From positions 1 to 5,785 of the forward strand of contig JANYFS010000330.1 in assembly GCA_025359705.1 (NCBI GenBank): DNA of 5,785 nucleotides, read 5' to 3'. The position numbers and the translations under genes were made by a program. Under the pieces are notes generated by a model that was not told the origin of the DNA, did no database searches, and saw only the letters and a program-made list of their open reading frames with translations. Positions 1 to 4,641 of the stretch are shown here, piece by piece (position 1 is the stretch's first letter; the number at the start of each line of letters is the position of its first letter). This stretch comes from Deinococcales bacterium. Its GTDB lineage: Bacteria > Deinococcota > Deinococci > Deinococcales > Deinococcaceae.

Positions 1-2
1 TG

Positions 3-248
3 GTGCGCTGGCAATGGTTTTTGCAAGAGATGATTTTGGAAAAACCCAACCACGTTTTGCGGGTCAAAGGTTGGCTGGCTTTGGACGGAATGCTCGAGCG
101 TTTACTGTTTCAATCGGTGCGCGATATTTTCAGCGCCGAACTCACCACCCAACGTGCCTTGGGCCGCTCGAGCCTAGTGGTAATTGGGCGAAATTTGGAT
201 AAAGAAGCCTACCGAGAACGCTTCGATCTATGCCAAGTCGCCCATTAA
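3..248 (+). CDS. CobW/COG0523-family GTPase, C-terminal fragment (5' end outside window)
   Basis: The frame is open from the left edge, so this is the tail of a longer gene. The visible 81 residues match the CobW C-terminal domain: an 'LRVKGWLALDG' strand-turn near residues 19-29, 'LFQSVRD' near 35-41, and the terminal 'SLVVIGRNLDKEAYRERFDLC' region near 57-77, a signature ending for this family. Family members are G3E GTPases that deliver metals (zinc, cobalt or iron) to client enzymes in the cytoplasm. The nucleotide-binding motifs and the CxCC metal site would lie upstream and cannot be seen, so metal specificity is unknown. The GTG at position 3 is only the first codon in the window, not the true start. 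The stop is TAA at 246-248. The next gene is convergent, so this is the end of its transcription unit. Confidence 0.85.
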   Translation: MRWQWFLQEMILEKPNHVLRVKGWLALDGMLERLLFQSVRDIFSAELTTQRALGRSSLVVIGRNLDKEAYRERFDLCQVAH

Positions 249-268
249 AAAAGTTGACCATTAAAAAC
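242..268 (+). repeat. Direct repeat spanning the CobW stop codon
   Basis: CCATTAAAAA occurs at 242-251 and again at 258-267, a 16-base period. The first copy contains the TAA stop of the upstream gene. It looks like a small tandem duplication or slippage product. No function can be assigned. Confidence 0.55.
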
Positions 269-333
269 GAACAAACCTCGAGCTAAATCCAATTCACAAG
301 CTACTTCTTAGCGCATTTGTCAGAACCATCAAC

Positions 334-370
334 GGATAAATCATGTTGCTTAAAAGATGATTTATCCTTC
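334..370. terminator. Possible bidirectional terminator hairpin
   Basis: GGATAAATCAT at 334-344 is perfectly complementary to ATGATTTATCC at 357-367, with a 12-base loop. The stem is only about one third G+C, and the following bases (TTCTG) are a poor U-tract, so termination would be weak. Its place between two convergent genes is the main argument for the call. Confidence 0.35.
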
Positions 371-408
371 TGAAACACAATATTTATGACCATGCGCTTA
401 ACGAAAAA

Positions 409-428
409 CGGATCACGGATCACGGACA
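409..428 (+). repeat. 7-base tandem repeat CGGATCA
   Basis: Two exact copies of CGGATCA at 409-422 are followed by a degenerate third (CGGACA) at 423-428. The array sits inside the larger inverted-repeat element and its last bases form part of that element's right arm. Confidence 0.5.
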
Positions 429-468
429 ACTGCGCTAAGATTACTAGAGTCACAACGCAATACCAACC

Positions 469-1164
469 CTACTTTGCCAAAGACAGCGCCAATTTTTGCA
501 CTGCTGGCCCTGCATTTCCAAGCAAGGGTGCGCCGTGTCCCACTGCCAAGCTGCGAATACCCATTTCGGCAACCTTACGAATCGAGGCTCGAGCGTTAGC
601 TAGATTGGGGGTGAACATGGTGGGTGGAGCGCTGAGCCACGGGAAAAAATGCGCCATCACATCACCACCAATCAGTAGGCGCGGCCCCTCGAGCCAAAAC
701 CCAATTTGACCTGGGGCGTGGCCTGGCAAATCGATCACGGTCAAGTCGCCCAGGGTGTCGCCGCCTGCCAGCAGATGATCCACTCGAGCAGGGGTTATTT
801 TTTGGTTTCGCACGCTGCTTTGCTGAATGGTGCGGCCCAACCACGACAAAGTAGCGGGGTCAGGCAAATCCCACATTTTTTCACCCCGAATTGCTCCAGC
901 CTCGAGCGCATGGGCATAGACTGGAACATCACACTGTGCCAGCAGCTCGCTCAGTCCACCAAAATGATCGGGGTGGGCGTGGGTAATCAGTACCCGCTCG
1001 AGGCCACTCAGGGCAAAACCACTACGCTCGAGCTGGGTTTTGATCTTAGCAAAACTTCCTGGGACTCCCGTATCGATCAGGGTGTAGTGTTGCGGATCAC
1101 CATACACATAGACATTGACCATCATCAGATTGATCAGATACAGCTTGGGGATCAAGAGTTGCAT
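469..1164 (-). CDS. Metallo-beta-lactamase-fold hydrolase
   Basis: The 231-residue product has the full metal-binding set of the MBL fold. DTG lies at 31-33; the HxHxDH motif THAHPDH is at 61-67 (H62, H64, D66, H67); H149 is in 'LPGHAPGQ', D168 in 'GGDVMAH' and H210 in 'GHG'. This predicts a cytoplasmic two-metal (usually zinc) hydrolase of the glyoxalase II-like branch; there is no signal peptide. The family acts on thioesters, lactones, phosphodiesters or beta-lactams, and the substrate cannot be read from the sequence. The length is typical for a stand-alone MBL domain. The ATG at 1164 gives the complete first strand. No Shine-Dalgarno precedes it, but a CATAAT lies 7 bases upstream, which suggests a leaderless mRNA. 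It is divergent from the LolA-like gene and convergent with CobW. Five CTCGAG sites are within it. Confidence 0.93.
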   Translation of the reverse strand: MQLLIPKLYLINLMMVNVYVYGDPQHYTLIDTGVPGSFAKIKTQLERSGFALSGLERVLITHAHPDHFGGLSELLAQCDVPVYAHALEAGAIRGEKMWDLPDPATLSWLGRTIQQSSVRNQKITPARVDHLLAGGDTLGDLTVIDLPGHAPGQIGFWLEGPRLLIGGDVMAHFFPWLSAPPTMFTPNLANARASIRKVAEMGIRSLAVGHGAPLLGNAGPAVQKLALSLAK

Positions 1165-1171
1165 GACTCTG

Positions 1172-1177
1172 ATTATG
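1172..1177 (-). promoter_or_regulatory. -10-like hexamer for a leaderless hydrolase transcript
   Basis: On the minus strand CATAAT lies 7 bases before the ATG at 1164, so transcription would begin at or next to the start codon. No Shine-Dalgarno-like sequence is present. The -35 region is not recognisable. Confidence 0.35.
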
Positions 1178-1340
1178 ACGGATTTGGCTTTGGCTCGAGT
1201 GAATTGTATCGCTTGATGCCCTCTCTAAACTCTGGCCTACCGACGGGGAAAATTCTTATTTTGCTGCTAAGGGATATATTCGGTATACCTCAACTCGAGT
1301 TCTAATCAGCCAGTCCCAACATTTCACACCGCCACTTCGC

Positions 1341-1346
1341 CACAAT
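1341..1346 (+). promoter_or_regulatory. -10-like hexamer for a leaderless LolA-like transcript
   Basis: CACAAT lies 6 bases before the ATG at 1353, the same arrangement as in the divergent gene. No Shine-Dalgarno is seen between it and the start. The alternative is the TATATT at 1275-1280, which would give a leader of about 65 bases. Confidence 0.3.
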
Positions 1347-1352
1347 AGAACC

Positions 1353-2021
1353 ATGAAGCGATTCCTGTTATTGACCCTAACCCTGAGCATCCTACCGTTG
1401 GCTCAGGCCCAAACCCTAACTGCCGATGATATTGCCAGCAAAGTAGAGAACGCGCAAAAGTCCGCCAAAGATTTCAGCGCCCATATTCAAGGCCAAGCCA
1501 ATTTTGATGCCAACCCGCAAAAAATCGACCTCAAAGTCTCGAGCATTCCTGCTCAAAGCGTGATTCGCATCGAGTTTGCCGCACCAGATGCACTCGCAGA
1601 TAATATTTTAATCTTGGATAAAAAGAGTTCCTATAATTACTTGTATCTGACCAACCAAATAACCATCAGCTCGCTCGAGAAGACTAAGGTGGATGGGTTT
1701 AACTTCGATTTTGCCCGTTTTGCGGATTTTAATAGCAACCTCTCGAGGGATAAATTCACCCTCAAACTGTTACCGACAGTTCAAATGAAAGAAGGCAAAG
1801 CCTATATCCTCGAGGCCACTCCCAAAGATTTGGATTCGGGCGCGGGTCGCACTCGAGTGTGGGTTTTGGAAAACGGCTGGCGGCCCATCAAAATGCAAGC
1901 CCTAGATACCACGGGAAAAATCCAAGCCGATCTTTCTTTTAGCGATTGGAAAACCAATAGCGGTCTAACTTTAAAAGATCTTAAAAAATGGCCCAAAGAT
2001 GCTCAAGTGATTAAAAAATAA
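1353..2021 (+). CDS. Secreted LolA/LolB-fold (outer-membrane lipoprotein carrier-like) protein
   Basis: The 222-residue product begins with a clear Sec signal peptide: MKR, a hydrophobic core at 4-16, and a probable cleavage after AQA at 17-19. The mature part is a single beta-rich domain with LolA-type features: an N-terminal helix with 'ADDIASKVENAQKSAKDFSA' (24-43), then alternating strands such as 'VIRIEFAAPD' (70-79) and 'ILILDKKSSYNYLYL' (85-99). Near the end are 'AYILEATPKD' (150-159), 'TRVWVLENGWRPIKMQALD' (167-185) and 'ADLSFSDWKTNSGL' (192-205). LolA carries lipoproteins across the periplasm. Distant relatives bind other lipids, so true Lol function is not proven. No lipobox cysteine is present, so it should be soluble. 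Length is normal. It is transcribed alone and ends just before a strong terminator. Confidence 0.8.
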   Translation: MKRFLLLTLTLSILPLAQAQTLTADDIASKVENAQKSAKDFSAHIQGQANFDANPQKIDLKVSSIPAQSVIRIEFAAPDALADNILILDKKSSYNYLYLTNQITISSLEKTKVDGFNFDFARFADFNSNLSRDKFTLKLLPTVQMKEGKAYILEATPKDLDSGAGRTRVWVLENGWRPIKMQALDTTGKIQADLSFSDWKTNSGLTLKDLKKWPKDAQVIKK

Positions 2022-2060
2022 GATATTTTTGGTATAAATTTTTATATAAATATAAAAGAT

Positions 2061-2086
2061 AAACCCCCTCAGCTCGAGGGGGTTTT
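2061..2086. terminator. Strong bidirectional intrinsic terminator
   Basis: A perfect 10-base stem pairs 2061-2070 (AAACCCCCTC) with 2076-2085 (GAGGGGGTTT), loop AGCTC, followed by TTTT. Read from the other strand the hairpin is also followed by T-rich sequence. It lies between the LolA-like gene (ends 2021) and the convergent wall hydrolase gene (ends 2112), and serves both. A CTCGAG site (2073-2078) spans the loop and the right arm. Confidence 0.88.
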
Positions 2087-2111
2087 AGATGATTAATTCA
2101 GAGTATCAGGC

Positions 2112-2729
2112 TTAACCCATCACTCGGCGTGCGCCCACAAAGTGCGAAGACCAATATACATTGCTCAGGCTTTCTACTGCAACATGGCCTTTATAAGAAT
2201 TGGCATTGGCAAACATTCCGTTGCCCAAATACAAACCTGCGTGCGAAACGCCGCGACCCATCGTATTAAAGAACACCAAGTCTCCAGCTCGCAGATTTCC
2301 CCTCGAGACGTGATAACCGCTGCCATACTGCGCTCGAGCAGTGCGCGGTATGCTGTACCCCATTTGGCGCATGGTGGCCTGAGTAAAAGCCGAGCAGTCG
2401 ATGCCGCCGCGCCCAGTACCGCCCAAGCGGTAGCGCATTCCTACAAAACGGTAAGCGACTGCGGTAACGCGCCCATTGCTCGAGGTGTTACCGCTCAGGC
2501 GAGGGGCAGGGGTGGTTTTGGCGTAGCTGCCCACCAGTTGCAATTTTTGACCAATTCGCAGCGTCTGGTTGGGAGCCAAATGGTTGACCGAAGCCAATTG
2601 CTGCACCGTCACGCCCTGGCTGCGGGCGATGCTGGGCAGAGAATCCCCAACTCGAGTGAGGTAGGTGGCTGCGCCAGCCTGACCCGCCAAGGTCAGGGCA
2701 ATTACGGTGAGGCATTTGAAGTTAATCAT
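2112..2729 (-). CDS. Secreted LysM + NlpC/P60 peptidoglycan endopeptidase
   Basis: The 205-residue product has three parts. A Sec signal peptide covers residues 1-20 (cleavage near AGA|AT; the Cys at 6 is not a lipobox). One LysM peptidoglycan-binding domain lies at about 22-66 ('YLTRVGDSLPSIARSQGV' to 'LRIGQKLQLV'). A Thr/Ser/Pro-rich linker leads to an NlpC/P60 cysteine peptidase domain at about 86-205. Catalytic residues are C112 in 'GGIDCSAF' and H163 in 'SHAGLYLG'. The third polar position is Asn (N175 in 'FANANS') where His is common; Asn is accepted in the family. Such enzymes cleave D-Glu-diamino acid bonds in wall stem peptides during growth or division. Start ATG at 2729 gives a complete signal peptide. 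No Shine-Dalgarno is seen, but TATATT lies 10 bases upstream. It is monocistronic, and a terminator follows. Confidence 0.93.
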   Translation of the reverse strand: MINFKCLTVIALTLAGQAGAATYLTRVGDSLPSIARSQGVTVQQLASVNHLAPNQTLRIGQKLQLVGSYAKTTPAPRLSGNTSSNGRVTAVAYRFVGMRYRLGGTGRGGIDCSAFTQATMRQMGYSIPRTARAQYGSGYHVSRGNLRAGDLVFFNTMGRGVSHAGLYLGNGMFANANSYKGHVAVESLSNVYWSSHFVGARRVMG

Positions 2730-2737
2730 CTTGGGCT

Positions 2738-2745
2738 AAAATATA
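2738..2745 (-). promoter_or_regulatory. -10-like element of the wall hydrolase gene
   Basis: On the minus strand TATATT (2745-2740), overlapping TATTTT (2743-2738), lies 8-10 bases before the ATG at 2729. There is no Shine-Dalgarno, so the transcript is probably leaderless or nearly so. No -35 box is clear. Confidence 0.4.
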
Positions 2746-2808
2746 TCAAACAAATACCAGATTTACCTTAATGGTTGCAAAATTGGTTGGAAAATTTCGT
2801 TCAGCATG

Positions 2809-2823
2809 ATGTTTTAACAACAT
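2809..2823. promoter_or_regulatory. Dyad ATGTT-N5-AACAT, operator-like
   Basis: ATGTT (2809-2813) and AACAT (2819-2823) form a perfect inverted repeat around TTAAC. The size suits a dimeric helix-turn-helix regulator. It lies about 80 bases upstream of the wall hydrolase start and 160 bases before the TTGACA promoter. The target and the regulator are unknown, and the flanks are A+T-rich, so chance is possible. Confidence 0.3.
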
Positions 2824-2970
2824 TAGTTTTAGATAAATTAAGACTTCATTTTCACGCGATTGGGTACGAGATTCATAAAGCGTTAATTTAAACAGCCGAA
2901 ATCTTGGGCATTTTCCCAAAACCCACTTATTTTTTGCTATTGCAGGTTTATGTTGTAAGTTTCGCTACTA

Positions 2971-3003
2971 TTGACATACCTCACAGTAGGTCTTTTGTAT
3001 AGA
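2971..3003 (+). promoter_or_regulatory. Sigma-70-type promoter with perfect TTGACA
   Basis: A perfect -35 TTGACA is at 2971-2976. The -10 is weaker: TTGTAT at 2995-3000 (18-base spacer), or TATAGA at 2998-3003 with a long spacer. The spacer contains the dyad ACCT-CACAGT-AGGT (2978-2991), placed where a repressor or activator would act. Transcription would run right into the hairpins at 3001-3042 and, about 300 bases later, the orphan gene at 3318. Confidence 0.5.
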
Positions 3004-3042
3004 CAACTCTCGAGTCTTTCGAGGGTGTCTAGCCCTCGAGGG
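3001..3042 (+). other. Two mutually exclusive hairpins built on CTCGAG sites
   Basis: Hairpin A pairs 3001-3013 with 3019-3030 (AGACA, a bulged A, then CTCTCGA against TCGAGGGTGTCT, with one G-U pair) around loop GTCTT. Hairpin B pairs 3019-3025 (TCGAGGG) with 3033-3039 (CCCTCGA) around a 7-base loop. Both need the segment 3019-3025, so they cannot coexist, as in attenuators and riboswitch expression platforms. CCCTCGAGGG at 3033-3042 is also a perfect 10-base palindrome. No T-run follows hairpin B. Confidence 0.45.
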
Positions 3043-3049
3043 TACCGAT

Positions 3050-3074
3050 AAAAACGAGGTAAAACCCGTATTTT
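3050..3074 (+). terminator. Weak terminator-like hairpin in the leader
   Basis: ACG(A)GGT at 3054-3060 pairs with ACCCGT at 3064-3069 around a 3-base AAA loop, with one bulged A. A short run ATTTTG follows. Upstream A's at 3050-3053 can pair with the T's. The stem is short, so it may only pause or attenuate transcription, if it acts at all. Confidence 0.25.
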
Positions 3075-3077
3075 GAA

Positions 3078-3121
3078 CTGATGAGTCTAAATACAGCACA
3101 CTATTCATGAACTCTTGTCAG
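3078..3121 (+). other. Leader hairpin
   Basis: CTGA (3078-3081) and GAGT (3083-3086) pair with ACTC (3111-3114) and TCAG (3118-3121), eight pairs with a 1x3 internal loop and a large 24-base loop. It adds to the structured character of this leader. Function is unknown. Confidence 0.3.
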
Positions 3122-3204
3122 CTCGAGTGGGGATTTCTCTCATAGTTGGGTCAGCTATACTCGATATAACTCTTTTTGGGGATACGGTTTCTTCACAAAA
3201 GAGC

Positions 3205-3235
3205 GTGTTTAGAGTGTGTTTAGGGCATGTTTTAG
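3205..3235 (+). repeat. Three GTTTAG-type repeats with 11-base period
   Basis: GTGTTTAG occurs at 3205-3212 and 3216-3223, and the variant GTTTTAG at 3229-3235. The GTTT cores start at 3207, 3218 and 3229, exactly 11 bases apart, so they lie on one face of the DNA helix. This could be an array of regulator sites or tandem duplication. Confidence 0.5.
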
Positions 3236-3274
3236 AACATATTCCAAACACCGATCACCCGATTTCTCACCTTT

Positions 3275-3306
3275 CCAAACGATACCCAAACGATACCCAA
3301 ACGATA
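3275..3306 (+). repeat. 11-base tandem repeat CCAAACGATAC, about three copies
   Basis: Copies begin at 3275, 3286 and 3297. The first two are complete and the third stops one base short, running into the ribosome binding site of the orphan gene. A related CCAAACACCGAT lies at 3244-3255. The period matches that of the GTTTAG array just upstream, and both share a GTTT/AAAC core. Iteron-like regulator binding or recent slippage are the main options. Confidence 0.7.
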
Positions 3307-3310
3307 GGAG
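3305..3310 (+). promoter_or_regulatory. Ribosome binding site of the orphan gene
   Basis: TAGGAG lies 7 bases before the ATG at 3318. It fixes the start and supports this as a translated gene. Its first two bases (TA) are shared with the end of the third 11-base repeat, so repeat number would change leader length but not this spacing. Confidence 0.7.
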
Positions 3311-3317
3311 CTGAGCT

Positions 3318-3698
3318 ATGAAGGATCTGCTGACCACTGGAGAACTCATTCACGGGCTGAAGCATTACCGCCGCATTGCCAAGCAAGATCTACTGGCAGT
3401 GACCGCAACCTCCGCTTCCGAGGTTTTTCGGCAACATGCCGAGGCTCGCCGCGAGGTTTATGGCTTACTTGCCGAACGTGCCAAAGTCACCTCGAGTGAG
3501 CAAGTGATTGACTATGCCCTCGAGCTATACGAGTCCCTTCCTTTGGTCAGCGGCATTCCCCTCGAGCATCAACCCCAGATACACGGTCAAGAAAGCGCCC
3601 TCGAGAATTTTTTTGTGATGGTGAATTTAGAGAAAGTCCGTCGGCGTGACAGCAGGAAACGCAGAAAACGCCTCGAGGTGTTTCTGTTGTCTGCTTGA
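3318..3698 (+). CDS. Small helical protein of unknown function
   Basis: I do not recognise this 126-residue protein. It is predicted mostly alpha-helical and has no signal peptide or membrane segment, so it should be cytoplasmic. Residues 11-72 are amphipathic helix-like ('IHGLKHYRRIAKQDLL', 'HAEARREVYGLLAERAKV', 'SEQVIDYALELYESL'). A proline-containing turn at 75-87 is followed by a short helix with 'ENFFVMVNLEKV' (96-107). A very basic tail follows (RRRDSRKRRKR, 108-118), which would suit nucleic acid binding. The start is secured by TAGGAG. It carries five CTCGAG sites, so it shares the host's signature and is not a recent foreign arrival. The stop codon lies inside a short direct repeat. 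The gap to the next gene is 140 bases, so co-transcription is possible but not shown. Confidence 0.7.
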   Translation: MKDLLTTGELIHGLKHYRRIAKQDLLAVTATSASEVFRQHAEARREVYGLLAERAKVTSSEQVIDYALELYESLPLVSGIPLEHQPQIHGQESALENFFVMVNLEKVRRRDSRKRRKRLEVFLLSA

Positions 3699-3740
3699 AT
3701 TGTGTCTGCTTGAAATTTTTTGTCTGCTTATCTGCTTGAA
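3687..3740 (+). repeat. Degenerate TGTCTGCTTGAA direct repeats across the stop codon
   Basis: TGTCTGCTTGAA occurs at 3688-3699 (with one base change at its left end) and 3703-3714. TGTCTGCTTA is at 3721-3730 and TCTGCTTGAA at 3731-3740. The first copy contains the TGA stop of the orphan gene. Copies 1, 2 and 3 are 15 and 18 bases apart, so they keep the reading frame. Slippage duplication of the gene's 3' end is likely. Confidence 0.65.
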
Positions 3741-3792
3741 AAATACAAACACTATTTGGGAAGATTTTCAATCTGTTCACGGCGTATTATGG

Positions 3793-3831
3793 TTATGTTA
3801 TTATAGTTATATTATTTCACTTTCAAGGCGG
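3793..3831 (+). promoter_or_regulatory. Promoter, operator-like site and RBS of the uracil-DNA glycosylase gene
   Basis: Two good -10 candidates are present: TATAGT (3802-3807) and TATATT (3808-3813). The -35 is unclear. The sequence at 3793-3809 matches, at 13 of 17 positions, the Deinococcus RDRM palindrome TTATGTTATTAACATAA as I remember it; the left 11 bases are exact and the right half is poor. It would overlap the -10. AAGGCGG at 3825-3831, 7 bases before the ATG, is a good Shine-Dalgarno and confirms the start at 3839. Confidence 0.45.
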
Positions 3832-3838
3832 AACACTA

Positions 3839-4573
3839 ATGGATGCGATAGATTTAGTGGATTCGATAACTGTGGTAGATTTAGTCACCCTCGAGGCGCA
3901 AGCCCAAAACTGCACCGCTTGCCCGCTGTGTACCACCCGCAAAAAAGTAGTTTTTGGTGAAGGCAACCCCACTCCCACCGTATTCATTTTGGGCGAAGGC
4001 CCAGGGGCCGACGAGGATGCTTCGGGGCGGCCTTTTGTGGGCAAAGCGGGGCAACTGCTGGATAAAATTTTGGCAGCGGCAGGTATGCCCCGAGAAAGCG
4101 TCTACATTGGCAATATGGTCAAGTGTCGCCCCCCAGGAAACCGCGACCCCGAACTGAGCGAAATGGCGGCCTGTAGCCAGTGGCTCACCCCTCAGCTCGA
4201 GCGATTGCGGCCTCACATTATTCTGACTTTGGGCAATATTCCCAGCAAAAATTGGTTGGGCCTCAAGCTGGGCATCACCCGCACACGCGGAACATGGCAC
4301 CGAAAAACCATGCCTTGGGGTGAGGTTTTATGTATGCCCATTTTTCACCCGTCCTATTTGCTCCGCAACGACACTCGAGCGGTAGGTGGCCCCAAAAGCC
4401 AGACTTGGCGGGATATTCAAGAAGTTAAAGCGGTAGTGGACGGTAAAGCACCCGAAGGTTTGGAAGCCCAAATCTTGGAACCCAAAACCTCAACACTTAA
4501 AGCAAAACTCGAGCCAGACTCAAAAACAGAGGTTTCGCCCATTGTTCCCAACGAGATTCAGCGTTTGTTTTGA
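3839..4573 (+). CDS. Family 4 uracil-DNA glycosylase (4Fe-4S, UDGa type)
   Basis: The 244-residue enzyme removes uracil from DNA, starting base excision repair. Family 4 features are complete: iron-sulfur ligands C25 and C28 (CxxC) with C96 and C112; the active-site loop 'GEGPGADEDASGRPFVGKAG' at 52-71; 'GNMVKCRPPGNRDP' at 91-104; and the uracil/DNA-binding 'HPSYLLR' at 170-176. There is an additional Cys at 31. Thermus and archaeal relatives are about 190-205 residues. Here about 40 residues after position 200 form a charged, Lys/Glu/Pro-rich, probably disordered tail that ends in 'NEIQRLF', which resembles sliding-clamp-binding peptides. The start is set by AAGGCGG. It follows the orphan gene by 140 bases and has its own probable promoter. 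It is convergent with the HAMP gene. Confidence 0.94.
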   Translation: MDAIDLVDSITVVDLVTLEAQAQNCTACPLCTTRKKVVFGEGNPTPTVFILGEGPGADEDASGRPFVGKAGQLLDKILAAAGMPRESVYIGNMVKCRPPGNRDPELSEMAACSQWLTPQLERLRPHIILTLGNIPSKNWLGLKLGITRTRGTWHRKTMPWGEVLCMPIFHPSYLLRNDTRAVGGPKSQTWRDIQEVKAVVDGKAPEGLEAQILEPKTSTLKAKLEPDSKTEVSPIVPNEIQRLF

Positions 4574-4584
4574 ATCCCGAACCC

Positions 4585-4640
4585 CATCTCCAAAATATCT
4601 AAATCATCCAAAATCTTTAAACCATCCAAAATATCCAAAC
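4585..4640 (+). repeat. 18-base tandem repeat CATCCAAAATATCYAAAC, three copies
   Basis: Copies are at 4585-4604 (20 bases, with a 2-base insertion), 4605-4622 and 4623-4640. The array starts 11 bases after the glycosylase stop and ends at the poly-A that forms the U-tract of the minus-strand terminator. It has no stop in one plus-strand frame (repeating Asn-His-Pro-Lys), but that is only a by-product of the 18-base period. Confidence 0.75.
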
Positions 4641-4641
4641 C

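Larger units (their letters stand above)
306..440. other. Nested inverted-repeat element between convergent genes
   Basis: The arm at 306-321 (TCTTAGCGCATTTGTC) pairs with 425-440 (GACAACTGCGCTAAGA) at 15 of 16 positions. It encloses a second, perfect 11-base hairpin at 334-344/357-367. The structure lies in the 220-base gap between the convergent CobW and hydrolase genes. It could be a structured 3' UTR, a terminator region used from both sides, or the remains of a small palindromic element. The ends show no target-site duplication that I can recognise and no transposase is nearby. Confidence 0.5.
1165..1352. promoter_or_regulatory. Divergent intergenic promoter region
   Basis: This 188-base gap separates the minus-strand hydrolase from the plus-strand LolA-like gene and must hold both promoters. 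Visible elements are a TATATT (1275-1280), the palindrome GGTATACC (1282-1289) and the palindrome AACTCGAGTT (1292-1301). No convincing -35 box accompanies the -10-like hexamers, so exact promoter positions are uncertain. Confidence 0.5.
2730..3317. other. 588-base gene-free region upstream of the orphan gene
   Basis: No believable gene lies here. The left 240 bases are A+T-rich and hold the hydrolase promoter, a 15-base dyad (2809-2823) and a weak TTGGG/CCCAA hairpin (2904-2919) with a T-run about 10 bases later. The right part begins with a TTGACA promoter (2971) and continues with four hairpins (3001-3121) and two arrays with an 11-base period (3205-3306). This is unusually long and structured for a gap ahead of a 126-codon gene. 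A long regulatory leader or a small RNA is plausible. Confidence 0.55.

Noticed and set aside
706..1305. Long plus-strand open frame of 199 codons
   Set aside because: It is the shadow of the minus-strand metallo-beta-lactamase-fold gene, whose motifs are complete, and it has no recognisable domain of its own.
2142..2771. Plus-strand open frame of 209 codons
   Set aside because: It lies antisense to the NlpC/P60 gene, which has signal peptide, LysM and catalytic residues. The antisense product has no domain-like features.
2904..2936. Hairpin TTGGG/CCCAA with a later T-run, as a terminator
   Set aside because: The stem is only five pairs and the T-run begins about ten bases after it; no gene ends nearby on the plus strand.
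3078..3085. CTGATGAG, the conserved core of hammerhead ribozymes
   Set aside because: No GAAA core or matching stem II follows at the proper distance, so the motif is chance.
3001..3306. Repeats considered as a CRISPR array or plasmid-type replication origin
   Set aside because: Units are only 11 bases with no spacers, there are no cas, rep or dnaA genes, and no DnaA-box cluster was seen.
3115..3321. Plus-strand TTG-initiated frame of 68 codons whose stop overlaps the orphan gene's ATG (ATGA)
   Set aside because: It has a rare start, no Shine-Dalgarno, runs through two tandem repeat arrays and shows no recognisable domain. The overlap is most likely accidental.
3646..3960. Plus-strand frame with Cys-Leu-Leu repeats across the gap before the glycosylase
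   Set aside because: It is an off-frame reading of the TCTGCTTGA repeats and overlaps two better genes.
3881..4300. Minus-strand open frame of 139 codons
   Set aside because: It is antisense to the uracil-DNA glycosylase core and lacks a ribosome binding site or family features.
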